Shown: positions 51,354 through 61,900 of the stretch, piece by piece | Layout of the letters: the number at the start of each line of letters is the position of its first letter | Numbering within the stretch: the stretch's first letter is position 1 | Assembly (NCBI RefSeq): GCF_003384725.1 | Contig: NZ_QNVV01000004.1 | Coordinates: forward strand, 62,001-126,000 | Reading direction: 5' to 3' | Length of the DNA stretch: 64,000 nucleotides | Source of the DNA: Chryseobacterium pennipullorum | GTDB taxonomy: Bacteria > Bacteroidota > Bacteroidia > Flavobacteriales > Weeksellaceae | The notes under the pieces: generated by a model | The model's database searches: none | What the model was told of the DNA's origin: nothing | What the model saw: the letters and a program-made list of their open reading frames with translations, nothing else | Program-made: the position numbers and the translations under genes

Positions 51354-52076
51354 CTACTGCCTGTTATCAGTATACAAATCTTCAACTGTATCACTCTGCC
51401 AAAATTCTTTACTAGCAGCATCTAGAATTGTGATCTTTCCTCCAAATCCTGCACCAGTATCTAGATTCCAAATATTACATTTATTCATAGGCTCTGTTTC
51501 ACCCCAATTAAGTGTTGGGGTATGACCTATAAATATTTCTTTATGAGATTCATATATCCTCATTTCTTTAGAAAGCTCTTTATTTTCATTACTTAGAAGA
51601 GCTAGCTCCCATAAGGTTCTATCCCAATAATATGTATTAGGATTGTCATGACCTAGACCACTATGAGATGTGAACCCTGCATGAACACATCCCCTGTTCT
51701 TAGTGTCAATATAGAAATCAAACATTTCATTAAAGAAGTCTAAATGTACTTCACTATCCAAATAGCCTGTTCTGATATAAGAATCAATAGTTTCTGTGCC
51801 TCCATTCATTAACCATTCCATATTAATTTCTCCTGATTTTAACCATTTCTGGCAGTAATCATCATGGTTGCCTTTAATGAATAAAGGTTTATAAAGACAT
51901 TCTTCTGAAAGCTCTATGTAGAATTGTACTAATTCAGCACTTTCTGTTCCTCTATCAACTACATCTCCTAAGTTTATTAATAAGTCTTTATTTGGATTGA
52001 AATTACATCTTTCCAAAACCTGCTTTACAGCTTTTAAAGCCCCATGGTTGTCAGTTGTTATAAGTATTCTTCCCAT
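51354..52076 (-). CDS. Calcineurin-like metallophosphoesterase (PPP-like)
   Basis: 240 aa. Two-metal motifs: TDNHG (D9, H11; usually GDxHG), LGDVVDRG (D38, D41), GNHDD (N70, H71), CVHAGF and IGHTPT. The pattern is that of bacterial Ser/Thr protein phosphatases of the PrpA/PPP type or Ap4A hydrolases, with no extra domain. First metal-box glycine-aspartate is T-D-N-H. It lies just inside the AT-rich region, and a small membrane protein gene ends 2 nt upstream, so they are probably one unit. Confidence 0.87.
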   Translation of the reverse strand: MGRILITTDNHGALKAVKQVLERCNFNPNKDLLINLGDVVDRGTESAELVQFYIELSEECLYKPLFIKGNHDDYCQKWLKSGEINMEWLMNGGTETIDSYIRTGYLDSEVHLDFFNEMFDFYIDTKNRGCVHAGFTSHSGLGHDNPNTYYWDRTLWELALLSNENKELSKEMRIYESHKEIFIGHTPTLNWGETEPMNKCNIWNLDTGAGFGGKITILDAASKEFWQSDTVEDLYTDNRQ

Positions 52077-52078
52077 AT

Positions 52079-52276
52079 CTATTTCTCAGACTTTCTTTTA
52101 ATGAACCAGAATATTAAAATGATGAGTCCATTAGGTATTAAACTACCTAAAATATAAGTTCCAGTAACATTAGGAGTTTCTCTTATCTGTGGAAGTCTGA
52201 TAAATAGAAATTGCAATATACATAGGATTGTTACAATCCAGAATACTGTTTTCCAAGTTGAACTTTTCTTTTTCAT
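52079..52276 (-). CDS. Small two-helix membrane protein
   Basis: 65 aa. Two hydrophobic helices (about 9-27 and 40-59) with basic ends (MKKKSS and KRKSEK). It is placed 2 nt before the phosphatase gene. No family recognised. Confidence 0.6.
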   Translation of the reverse strand: MKKKSSTWKTVFWIVTILCILQFLFIRLPQIRETPNVTGTYILGSLIPNGLIILIFWFIKRKSEK

Positions 52277-52322
52277 AAGTTTGTTTTAAGATTAGTTTGT
52301 TTGATATTGTTTTGAATAGTTC

Positions 52323-52748
52323 TTATTCTAGCATAGTATTGATGTAAGTAAATGAATTGGAAAAGTAAATCAGTCTAATTTCTTTACTAGCAGGAAAATA
52401 GATATTCCAATAGTTCACTTTTCTAGTCATAAACTTGTGTATGATACCATCAGTATGAATTTCAAGAGTGAATTCTGAGTCTAAAAACCTCTCTATTATG
52501 GCTTTATTAAGCCTATTATAGTAGATTTCTGATTTCTGATCAAAGTCAAGGATTACAACTTCTAGCAAATCCCAATAGAATATAAGTTCTGTTCTGTGAG
52601 GTGTGAAGTTTAGAAACTTTTTAACCTCACTTCCCACCCACAAGTAGCTACTGTAAGAATTATCAGAGATACTGTCTACTATACTCATTAGGCTCAGTTC
52701 CCAGTTGTCATATTGATAACCTATACGAAATGGTATTTGGGGCTTCAT
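52323..52748 (-). CDS. Hypothetical protein
   Basis: 141 aa, soluble, rich in aromatic residues and Ile, no signal peptide. The opening FRIGYQYDNWELSLM and later MTRKVNYWNIYFPASKEIRLIYF suggest a beta-rich fold. No family recognised. A terminator of the upstream gene separates it from 52816. Confidence 0.55.
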   Translation of the reverse strand: MKPQIPFRIGYQYDNWELSLMSIVDSISDNSYSSYLWVGSEVKKFLNFTPHRTELIFYWDLLEVVILDFDQKSEIYYNRLNKAIIERFLDSEFTLEIHTDGIIHKFMTRKVNYWNIYFPASKEIRLIYFSNSFTYINTMLE

Positions 52749-52763
52749 ATTAGTTTTGAGATT

Positions 52764-52787
52764 AAAAAACCACCTACTTTGAGGTGG
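52764..52787 (-). terminator. Rho-independent terminator
   Basis: CCACCT (52770-52775) pairs with AGGTGG (52782-52787); the reverse strand continues into six T. It ends the two-gene secreted-protein unit. Confidence 0.75.
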
Positions 52788-52815
52788 CTATAACTGTTGT
52801 TTATTAATACAAAGT

Positions 52816-53220
52816 TTATTTCTTAGCACATATAGCTTCATAAATACCTTCCATAACTGAACCTGGAACTACATTTTCAGTTGATGAAGGTATATTGTTT
52901 GACCATATTACATCTCCATTTTTATTATACTTAATTGTATTTAGAATTTGATAAGTACTGTATTGACAGGATATATCAAAGAGGGTTAGTACTTTACCAC
53001 CACCATTGGAAATTAGCTTACCTTTTTTACTTTTGATTTGTTTAGATTCAGCAATGTGCTTTACCCAGACTTTTTGTGAAAGACCATAAAGATTATTTCC
53101 TTCTAACTTTAAGTAATAATCAACTCCTTTATTATCTGTAGTAGCATATTGAAATCCATCTTGTTGTGAGTAGAGATATGCTGATAGAATTATAGTAATT
53201 AATATTAAGACTTTTCTCAT
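52816..53220 (-). CDS. Secreted hypothetical protein
   Basis: 134 aa with a signal peptide (about 1-18, ending LYSQ). The mature part has two Cys and a surface-like composition (FQYATTDNKGVDYYLKLEG). It follows the DUF2846-like gene by 17 nt with a similar signal peptide, so they are probably co-expressed. Function unknown. Confidence 0.6.
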   Translation of the reverse strand: MRKVLILITIILSAYLYSQQDGFQYATTDNKGVDYYLKLEGNNLYGLSQKVWVKHIAESKQIKSKKGKLISNGGGKVLTLFDISCQYSTYQILNTIKYNKNGDVIWSNNIPSSTENVVPGSVMEGIYEAICAKK

Positions 53221-53237
53221 TGCTCTTTATTGTTATT

Positions 53238-53702
53238 TTAGTTAGCATATTTTACTTTAGGTTGTGGGAACTTTTTTATATATTCCTTTGCTTTTTCTGG
53301 CTCAATAATGTCAAATGAAGCCTTTCCTGTTGTTGGACCATAGGCTGGGCTAAGTCTTATATAGTAAGTCTTACCTGCTTTTGCATTTATAGTGAAGAAA
53401 TCTTTATTCTCAGTCAAGTCTTTTCTAATTCTATTACCTTCAAAAGCTCCTTCTAAATTATATATACCAGCATCTACATCCCAGCACATATAATTCTTAT
53501 AGTCAAGTCTCCCAATCATGCTTCCATTAGATGATAAGGTGATATAATAATGACTTAATTTTCCTGTTGGTCTAATAACATAGATTCTAGCTTTATTTGG
53601 AGATACATCAGACTTTATATCTGGAAATCCTACATATTGAGAAGTCTGAGAGTATAAATAAGTTGAACATACTAAGATGAATAATAGTAAAGTCTTTTTC
53701 AT
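53238..53702 (-). CDS. Secreted DUF2846-like protein
   Basis: 154 aa with a signal peptide (about 1-18, TYLYSQ). The segments NKARIYVIRPTGKL, DYKNYMCWDVDAGIYNLE and FFTINAKAGKTYYIRL match the DUF2846 layout of a small beta domain. Unknown function, periplasmic or surface. It is upstream member of a pair. Confidence 0.65.
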   Translation of the reverse strand: MKKTLLLFILVCSTYLYSQTSQYVGFPDIKSDVSPNKARIYVIRPTGKLSHYYITLSSNGSMIGRLDYKNYMCWDVDAGIYNLEGAFEGNRIRKDLTENKDFFTINAKAGKTYYIRLSPAYGPTTGKASFDIIEPEKAKEYIKKFPQPKVKYAN

Positions 53703-53850
53703 TGTTTTAGTTTATTTTTAATTAGCAAATTACTTGTAATTCTGTTCTATACCTTACGGAAACCCATAAGATAACAATATCAACATTGCCATATATGGCA
53801 TTACAAGCTGTAAATATAATCAACAACTTTGACTTGACAAATATGACAAG

Positions 53851-54087
53851 TTGGAAAAATCAGAAATATTAAAATTAATTGGTAAAAGGATTAAAGAATT
53901 GAGACTGCAAAAAGGTATTTCTCAAGCAGATTTAGTGGGCAGAATGGAAGGTAATATTGATCCTACCAATATATCAAGAATTGAAGCAGGTAGGACTAAT
54001 CCTACAGTAATTACTTTATACAGAATAGCAGAAGCATTAGATATAAAGCTTATAGAACTATTAAATATTGAATCTTCTGAAAACTAA
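53851..54087 (+). CDS. XRE-family HTH regulator
   Basis: 78 aa, a lone Cro/C1-type HTH: IGKRIKELRLQKGISQADLVGRMEG then NISRIEAGRTNPTVITLYRIAEAL. No in-frame ATG is available near the conserved start, so TTG at 53851 is used. An ACTTG...CAAGT inverted repeat (53833-53851) overlaps that start and could be its operator. Such stand-alone regulators are common on mobile elements. Confidence 0.85.
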   Translation: MEKSEILKLIGKRIKELRLQKGISQADLVGRMEGNIDPTNISRIEAGRTNPTVITLYRIAEALDIKLIELLNIESSEN

Positions 54088-54372
54088 GATTTGACTACTA
54101 TGATTTCGAGGCTTTTAGAGCTTTTCTTTTCCCAACCAATCTCCCTTTAATCTAGCACCTCTGAGTATCTATTTCATTCCTTAAGAGCTTTTTTTGTTAA
54201 TCCATCGTAAACTAGAATATTATAATTTGGCTATATTATATATGTAATAAGATTTAGCCACTAGCATTAATTAAGGTAGCTTAGGATAAGTATTCAGCTC
54301 CTATGTGCGAATGTGAATAATATTAAAATAAATTATTAGTCCTAGATTACATATAAAGAGAAATCCATATAA

Positions 54373-54819
54373 CTACAATAATCCCTCATCAGCAAAACTA
54401 AAATAGCTTTTCTTTGAGATAATTAAATGGTCTAAAAGGTTTATTCCCATAACATCACAGGCAGACTTTAATTTCTTTGTAATATCTAGATCTGCTTTAC
54501 TAGGTTTAAGATTTCCTGTAGGATGATTGTGAACTAAGATAATACCTGTTGCTATAGCTTTTAAAGCTACTGACAATATTAATCTAATATCAACTATGCT
54601 AGATGATATACCACCTTTAGATAAAGAATAAAAGCCTAGTACCATAAGGGCATCATTGAGAAATATTACTTTTACTTCCTCCTGTATTTGAATAGTATTA
54701 AGATTCCATAGATTCATAACAATATCATAACTGTCATCACTGTTGCTGATTTTTTGTTCTGGACTTATATTGTTAGAATAAGAAACAAGTAATTCTGCAA
54801 CTTTTGTATTTGTTTTCAT
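54373..54819 (-). CDS. RadC/JAB-domain protein
   Basis: 148 aa. JAB/MPN metal motif is complete: E48 (EEVKVIFL), H97-N-H99 (LVHNHPTGNLKPSKAD), S107 and D110. RadC-family short forms lacking the N-terminal HhH domain are typical of Bacteroidota mobile and conjugative elements, where their role is unclear. Monocistronic in this region. Confidence 0.88.
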   Translation of the reverse strand: MKTNTKVAELLVSYSNNISPEQKISNSDDSYDIVMNLWNLNTIQIQEEVKVIFLNDALMVLGFYSLSKGGISSSIVDIRLILSVALKAIATGIILVHNHPTGNLKPSKADLDITKKLKSACDVMGINLLDHLIISKKSYFSFADEGLL

Positions 54820-54918
54820 ATAAAGATTAGGGTTGTCAGTGAATGAATAAGTTGAAAAATAGAAATGTCCATTTTGTGTATGAGTATAGTATTACCACAC
54901 AGAATGGACTTTTTATTA

Positions 54919-54987
54919 TAGAAAAAGAAAAAATACGTCCAAAATTCTTAACCCTTATATTATGGATTCTGGAAAAATGGACGTATT
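54919..54987 (-). terminator. Long-stem terminator
   Basis: AATACGTCCA (54932-54941) pairs perfectly with TGGACGTATT (54978-54987). The reverse strand runs into TTTTTTCTTTTTC. It ends the leftward gene at 55010. A second hairpin (GTCCATT/AATGGAC, 54867-54909) lies just beyond it. Confidence 0.65.
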
Positions 54988-55009
54988 AAGTCTTTATGCT
55001 CTAGAATTA

Positions 55010-55360
55010 CTATGCAAAGGCTTCTTCAAGTTGTTTTGCTAGTTTCTCCTCAGAATTTTCTACACCTTCTGGAAGATAGATGTATTTGTGATTGAGAGTA
55101 ACTTCCTCTCCAGATTCTTTGATAGTGTACTGATAAGGTTCTGTAGTAATCTTTGAAATTTTTCCTGACATCTCAGAACCTATTAAGCCTATACAAGTCT
55201 GTTCATCAAATGTAGTTGAAACAGTAGCTCTCTTGGCTGTAGCATAGTATTGACCCGTAATCTTGCTTAATACCATTTCAATACCACCCTGCACCTCTAA
55301 AAGATAAAAATTTGTTCCATCCTCTTTTTGTCTTCTTTTGTAGCTGATAATTCTTACCAT
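55010..55360 (-). CDS. Hypothetical protein of mobile-element type
   Basis: 116 aa from ATG 55360 (MVRIISYKRRQKEDG). Twenty further codons upstream are open but less protein-like. A small beta-rich domain (TNFYLLEVQGGIEMV, GQYYATAKRATVSTTFDE) is followed by an acidic C-terminus. Proteins like this recur next to RadC genes on Bacteroidota integrative elements; the function is unknown. Confidence 0.6.
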   Translation of the reverse strand: MVRIISYKRRQKEDGTNFYLLEVQGGIEMVLSKITGQYYATAKRATVSTTFDEQTCIGLIGSEMSGKISKITTEPYQYTIKESGEEVTLNHKYIYLPEGVENSEEKLAKQLEEAFA

Positions 55361-55703
55361 TATTTTTTGATTTTGAGTTAAAAAATGACCTTTCTGAGAA
55401 ACAAACTCATCACAAACCAAACTTTATTTTCAACTAAAATTCAATCTGCCTGAAAAATTTGTGTTCTCAGAAAAAGGTACGGGGGAGTTTCCCCATTCCA
55501 ACATAGGTGGGGGGTGTTCTCTTAGGGGGCATTCACATAAAGATAAGTCCTCTAAAATTTTATTTTATAATTAATTTTTTGAGATAATTAAAATGAAATT
55601 AGTTTAACCACTGTTTAAGTGAATATTTGCTGATTTTAAAATAATCTATACTAATGAGTTACATTTATATTTATTAAATTAGCTCTAAACTAATAATCAC
55701 AGA
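55361..55703. other. Intergenic region with G-runs upstream of defence operon
   Basis: 343 nt between divergent units. Amid AT-rich DNA a block at about 55479-55534 carries runs of five, six and five G plus a GGGG/CCCC hairpin (around 55481-55495). The right 150 nt should hold the promoter of the Hachiman operon; I see no clean TAnnTTTG there. Confidence 0.4.
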
Positions 55704-56492
55704 ATGGCAATTAATGGAATTAGAACAATACAAAACGGGAAATATATTATTTTCTTTATTGAAAGTTTTTCTGATGAGCTTCAAGAATTAATTAGGAGTC
55801 AATTACAAGGTATCTTTCATGGTTTTTCTGAATATGACTCTTTAGATGAATATTATTCTTATCAAAATACTTTAAAATCTTTTCTTGACAGGTATAATAG
55901 CAAGGATAATAAGTCAAAAAAAGGTATAATTGGTGAATTACTTGCCCATATAATTTTAAATCATGAACTAGTTAACTTCAAATCATTATCAATACTAAAA
56001 AATAAAGAAGAGAGACAAGTAAAGAAAGGATTTGATATTATTTATTATAATACTGATAATATAAAACTTTGGTATACTGAGGTCAAGTCTGGCAACAAAA
56101 GAAGTTCTTCATCAAATTGCTCAGAAGCAAATACAATATTATTAAATAGATCAAAAAAATCAATCTCAGAGATGATTGATGAAAAAAGACAATCATTATG
56201 GGATTCAGCTTTAATAGATGTTAGATTAATGATTAAACAAGAAGAAGGTCTTCTAGATATAAGAAAGGTCTTAGCAAATGATTCTCCCAATTTTAAATCT
56301 GACCAAAAGAAAAGGGTAATTCTTATTAGTGTTTTATATAGTGAACTTTCTGAATTAATTGAAGAAATAAGTATATCAGATTTTACAGATAAAGCAATTA
56401 CGGAAGATAATTTTGAAGATATTATTGTTATAAGTATCCAAAAAAGGATGTTTGAAACAATTGCAACTTTTTTAACAACTGAAGTGGCATGA
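55704..56492 (+). CDS. hamA: HamA-like nuclease (DUF1837), Hachiman defence
   Basis: 262 aa. A PD-(D/E)xK-type core is visible: E78 in KKGIIGELLAHIIL, D111 in KKGFDIIYY and E126-x-K128 in WYTEVKSGN. This matches DUF1837, the HamA effector nuclease. Its ATGA overlap with the helicase gene is the normal hamA-hamB arrangement. In Hachiman, HamB surveys DNA and releases HamA to degrade DNA. Very AT-rich coding sequence, unlike the chromosome to the left. Confidence 0.85.
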   Translation: MAINGIRTIQNGKYIIFFIESFSDELQELIRSQLQGIFHGFSEYDSLDEYYSYQNTLKSFLDRYNSKDNKSKKGIIGELLAHIILNHELVNFKSLSILKNKEERQVKKGFDIIYYNTDNIKLWYTEVKSGNKRSSSSNCSEANTILLNRSKKSISEMIDEKRQSLWDSALIDVRLMIKQEEGLLDIRKVLANDSPNFKSDQKKRVILISVLYSELSELIEEISISDFTDKAITEDNFEDIIVISIQKRMFETIATFLTTEVA

Positions 56493-58957
56493 GTGAATTA
56501 AAGTTAAAAGATTTTAGAAAAAATTTCCAAAACAGTGATTTTAAGGAACTATATGAAACATTTATTCTTAATAGGGAAATAAAAGAAAGTGATATTCAAT
56601 ATTTATTAAAAAGTGCCATAATTTTTTTGAATTTTGGAGATCAACACCTTCAAAAATTAGGCTATAAAATATTAATTGTGTACTCTAATAGATATGATAA
56701 TTACAGTGCCTTATATGACTTTACTATAAATAAAGGCTTTATACCAGTATCACAATTTATTGAATCAAAGAGAAATATTGAAAAAGATAGTTTTTTTCAG
56801 ATGTTTTTTTCAGCATTCCAAGAAAACTTCAGAGAGCAAAACTATTATTTGTCAAATGGTCAAAAAAAACTTACTGAATTTTCTAAAAATTCTGACAAAA
56901 ATTTAGTAATTATTGCTCCTACTTCTTATGGAAAATCAGAAATAATTATAAAAAAAATTCTTGATAACCTTGATAAGAAAATATGTGTAATAGTTCCTAG
57001 TAAAGCACTATTGGCTCAAACCAAAAAGAGGTTGCTTAATCAGACAATTTCAGATTTTCAAATTCAAAGAGTTATTACCCACCCTGAGATGTATAAAGGA
57101 AATGAAGTAAATTTTATTTCAGTATTAACACAAGAAAGATTATTAAGATTGCTTCAAAAAAATGAAGACTTAAATTTAGATTTAGTTTTGATAGATGAGG
57201 CACATAATATTTTTGGGGACAATAAAGAAGATGAAAGAGCAATTTTACTAACACAAGTAATAATTATATTAAAGAAAAGAAACCCTAATATAGTTTTTAA
57301 TTTCTATTCACCTTTTATTGCAGACTATAAAAACCTCACAATAAATCAAATTGAACTAGACCTAGAATCAGAAAGCATTAATGAATTTATAAAAAGTGAA
57401 AAATATTTTATTTGCGATCTATATGATGGTACTAATCATTTAGAATTGTATAATCAGTTTTCAGATCAATTTATTAATACCAATATTGAATATAATGATA
57501 TGTTTCATTTATTGTTACAAGAAAAATCAGCTAAAAATATCATTTATCTAAATCGCCCAATGCATATAGAAGAACTTTCTGATGACTTGATGGCAAGAGT
57601 AGATGATGACTATGATATTGGAGAAATACAGGAAACAATATCTGATTTCATTCATCCTAATTACAAACTTATAAATTGCATTAGGAAAGGGATAGTATAT
57701 CATCATGGTGGAATGCCTGAAATAATAAGATTATATGTAGAAGATATTTTCTCTAAACAAAATTATATTAATTTCGTAATAACTAGCTCAACTCTTCTAG
57801 AAGGAATAAATATTCCGGCAGAAAAAATATTTTTGTTTTCAACAAAAAAAGGTAAAAATTCAAACTTAACAGTTTCACAATTTAAGAATTTAATTGGTAG
57901 AGTTAATAGATTTAGTGAGATTTTTAATAAAGAAAAAGGAGACCTAAGACTTCTTGAACCAAATATTTATGTTGTAAAAAATAAATATTGCAGTAGCAAT
58001 GCAAATATCAAAAAATTTATTTCAGACAGAGCTAAAGTAGAATCAATAATTAAAGATAATATTAATAATGTTCTACTGAAAAATGAAACTAGTCTTAACA
58101 TTGAGGAAAAGGAGATTTTAAAAAGTTCACTTGAATCACTTGAAAATATTGAACCTAATACTACCAACCTAGAAGATATCCATTATGTTTCTTCTGAAAT
58201 TGCAAAGCTTTGTTACAAAAACAACATATATGATTTTAATATAAAAAATAGTGAATACCAACTTAATGAAAATCTTAATTCATATAAAGAACAACTATTT
58301 CCTACAATAAAAACAAGTGATGAGCTAATCGAGGCAATTTATTTAATCTTCTTTAAGGAGATTGAAATAGAAAACAGTAATGTAAGTCGTTTACAAAATA
58401 ACTCTGCCAGAAGGTTTTATTCTATGTTAATAGACTGGAGAAGTAAAAGTGCTTCGTATAAAGAAATGATAGCTAGCTTTTTATACTATTGGAGTAAATT
58501 GAGAGGTGAAGATCTAATGATTTATGTTGGGACTAGGTGGGGACAAGTAAAAAGACATTTTGAAGACAGAATTCCTCTTTATATAGATCTAAGAAACAAA
58601 AGTAATTCTGATAGGGTAAATATTGCAATATTGAGAATTAAAGAAGAACAAGATTTTATTGAATTTAATATTCTAAAATATATTGAGATTCTTTATGAGC
58701 TTCAACTTATTGAACAATCTTTCTTTGACAAGGTAAAATATGGTAGTTCAGACAAAAAAATAATTGTGCTTTTAAAAAATGGATTTTCTATAGAGCTTGC
58801 TAAATGTATATCAAGAGAAGAATATTCTCCCTTTATTCAAATTAATATAAATAATGATGAGGTTGTAATTAATGCAAATATAATCAACAGAATGGAAGAT
58901 AATTTTGAAAATAAAATTTTGATATTTGAAATAAAATATCATATTAATACTCTATAA
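56489..58957 (+). CDS. hamB: HamB-like superfamily 2 helicase, Hachiman defence
   Basis: 822 aa. Helicase motifs: I, IIAPTSYGKSE (143-151); Ia, VIVPSKALLAQTKKR; II, LVLIDEAHNIFGD (DEAH at 236-239); IV-VI region TSSTLLEGINIPAEKIFLF and KNLIGRVNRFSE. N-terminal ~120 residues are helical and the C-terminal ~300 residues have no motif. It overlaps hamA by 4 nt, and the STAND gene starts 19 nt after its stop, so all four genes downstream of 55704 look like one operon. Confidence 0.87.
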   Translation: MSELKLKDFRKNFQNSDFKELYETFILNREIKESDIQYLLKSAIIFLNFGDQHLQKLGYKILIVYSNRYDNYSALYDFTINKGFIPVSQFIESKRNIEKDSFFQMFFSAFQENFREQNYYLSNGQKKLTEFSKNSDKNLVIIAPTSYGKSEIIIKKILDNLDKKICVIVPSKALLAQTKKRLLNQTISDFQIQRVITHPEMYKGNEVNFISVLTQERLLRLLQKNEDLNLDLVLIDEAHNIFGDNKEDERAILLTQVIIILKKRNPNIVFNFYSPFIADYKNLTINQIELDLESESINEFIKSEKYFICDLYDGTNHLELYNQFSDQFINTNIEYNDMFHLLLQEKSAKNIIYLNRPMHIEELSDDLMARVDDDYDIGEIQETISDFIHPNYKLINCIRKGIVYHHGGMPEIIRLYVEDIFSKQNYINFVITSSTLLEGINIPAEKIFLFSTKKGKNSNLTVSQFKNLIGRVNRFSEIFNKEKGDLRLLEPNIYVVKNKYCSSNANIKKFISDRAKVESIIKDNINNVLLKNETSLNIEEKEILKSSLESLENIEPNTTNLEDIHYVSSEIAKLCYKNNIYDFNIKNSEYQLNENLNSYKEQLFPTIKTSDELIEAIYLIFFKEIEIENSNVSRLQNNSARRFYSMLIDWRSKSASYKEMIASFLYYWSKLRGEDLMIYVGTRWGQVKRHFEDRIPLYIDLRNKSNSDRVNIAILRIKEEQDFIEFNILKYIEILYELQLIEQSFFDKVKYGSSDKKIIVLLKNGFSIELAKCISREEYSPFIQININNDEVVINANIINRMEDNFENKILIFEIKYHINTL

Positions 58958-58976
58958 TAATTGTTAGAAAAAGATA

Positions 58977-61900
58977 ATGAATAAGGATTGGTTAGTTCTA
59001 GTTCAAAAATTTGATGAGGCAAGTGCTAGGACAAAATTTGAAAATATTTGTGAAGGATTATTTAGAAAACTAAATCCACAACGAACTGTAAGAACTGTAA
59101 GAGTGAATCAAGGTGATGGTGGGATAGATGTTTTTATTGGAGAAGTAGGAGAAGAACCTATTGATGTAATTCAATGCAAATTTTTTATTAATGGTGTTGA
59201 TGATTCTCAAAAAAAACAAATTAGAGAATCATTTAACAAAGTAATTGAATCTAACGAATTTGAAACTAAAAGCTGGACTCTATGCATTATTAATATTTTA
59301 GATTTGCAACAAAATAAATGGTGGAGTTCTTGGAAAAAAAAGAATGAAGAAATCTATCAATTACCCAGTAATTTTATTTCTTTAAAAGATGGTAATGAGT
59401 TAATTGATTTACTAAAAGAACATAGCTTATACAATACATCTTTTGAATTAGAGGATAGTCTAAAAATTAAAGAAATCCATGATGTTTTAGTTAAAGGTGA
59501 TTTACAAATTGATATTGAAAGCACTTTAAAAAATACCTCTTATGCATTACTGCAAGTTAAAAATTACATTGAAGATAAAACTAATACCCATATCACCAGA
59601 AATGAGGTTATATCAGTATACAATTGGATAATCCAAGATGTACCAATAAATCAGAAAAATGTTCTGGTTTTAAAAGGAGAAAAAGGGTTAGGTAAGTCTG
59701 CAATATTAAAAGATGTATATGAAAAACTTTGCTTAGAAAAATATAATGTTTTAGGACTAAAAGCAGATAAATTCTATTGTAAATCAATTATTGAACTTGA
59801 GATTAAATTATTTGATAAGTTACTTTCATTTGATAAGTTAATTAAAGAAACTGCAGGAAAAGGAGAAAAACTAATTGTTTTAATTGACCAAATTGATGCT
59901 ATGTCTCTTACACTTTCCTCAAGTAGAGAGTATATTGAAACTTATAATAAACTTATTTCTAAATTACAAGAGTATCACAATGTTAGAATTGTTATTTCTT
60001 CCAGGTCATATGATCTAAAATATGATGCAGAATTAAGTATATACAATTCTGATATTTATAAAAAAATATCAGTTAATCTTTTCTCTGATGAAGAAGTTAA
60101 AAGCATTCTTAATGCTTTTAATATTAAATTCCCTCCAGACAAGGTCTTACAATTATTAAAAACTCCGAATCATTTAGATATTTATTGTAGAATATATGAC
60201 AGAAATTCAAGACATGAAATTGACTTAATCTTCACATTAAAAGATTTATATGACCACTTGTGGAAAAAATATATATCCCCACAGAAAGGACTTAAGCTTA
60301 AAGAACTTATATATAAAGTGGTTCAAAGAATGTATAAAGAACAGAGAATTTCTGTAGGAAATATCTATGAGGATGACTATTATTCCGAATTAGGGTATTT
60401 AAACTCAAATAATATACTAATTGAATATGATAAAGAAATCCAATTTTTTCACCAAACATTTTATGAATATTCATTCGCGAAAAATTTTGTAGATAATAAT
60501 GGAAATCTTGAAGCTTACATCATTGATAATGAACAAAGCTTGTATGTCAGATCTACTACTAAAATGATTGTTGAATATTTAAGAGAGTTTGATATTCAAA
60601 AATACACGAATACAATCAAAAACATTTTAATATCAGATAAATATAGATTTCATATAAAATCATTAATAATTAGTTTACTAGGTGGAATTAAGAATCCTTG
60701 TGAATTAGAAAAAAAACTTGCTCTTGAGATTCTATTTAAAAATGATGATTATGAGAATGTTTTTATAAGCTCAATTCATTCATTTGGATGGGTTCAATTT
60801 TTAATTTCTGAAAACATCCCATCAATCTATTTTAACATAACAAAGAGGAATGCTGAGAGAGATGAAGAATATAAATTTAGAAAGAGAAAATACTCAGATT
60901 ATAATTGGAGCATATTTGTAAATAATATAGATGAAAACCCTATTTCAATTATAAACTACCTAGAGTCATTTAACTTTGAAAATAAAGAGGTTTTTATTGC
61001 AAATTTATTGCATTTTGTTAATAATTGGAGAGACCCTAGCCTTATACCTTATTTTGAAAAATACATTCCTTTTCAAAAAGAATCTGAAGGAAAAAGAGAC
61101 AATCATTATTTTTATGAAGCTCTTAAAAAAATATTCCCACATGATAGAGACTATGCATATAAAATGTTAGAGATTTCCATTATTGATTTTTATGGGAAAT
61201 TTGAATATAATTACAAATTTGAGCATTCTTTAAATGAAATTGTTAAAGATTTTTGTAGAATTGCTCCATCAGAATCTTTTAAATGTTTGTTTTCTATTTA
61301 TAAAGAAATAGTTGATGAAACAAAAATACCATATTTTTATTATGGAAAAATTGAATCTCCACTTTATAGAAGTTCAAAAATAAATGATAAAGATATTCAT
61401 CAAATTTATTCTGGAGAAAATGGATTAGAGGATTATTTGGAAGAATTTATTCTAAATAGTAATACAACCTTTTTCTTAGAATTTTATCAGAGTTATAAAA
61501 ATTCCGATGATACTCTATTACTAAAAATAGTTATAAAAAAATTAGATTCTAACTATTCCTTTTATAAGAATGAAATTCTTGAATTGATTGAAATACTTAC
61601 TTATAAAAATATATTTGGAGGCAGTGATGATGATTTGCAACTTCAACTCAGAATTTTAATTAGTAATGTTTATAAATTATTAGAAAAGGAAGAAAGAGAA
61701 CTCATTGATAATATCTTATTGGATCTTAGAACTACATATGATTATTGGATTTGGAAAGATGAAAATGGAAAAAGAAGAATCAGTTTAAATGAGTTTGGAA
61801 AAAAGAAATATCTCTTTATAAAAGCACTTCCTTTTGATGAATTAATTAAAAACAGATTACTCTTCAAAACTTACAAAGAGCTTGATAGAAAATTTGGAGA

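Noticed and set aside
53843..53851. ATG at 53843 as the start of the XRE gene
   Set aside because: It is out of frame with the HTH and reaches a stop after nine codons; TTG at 53851 is in frame.
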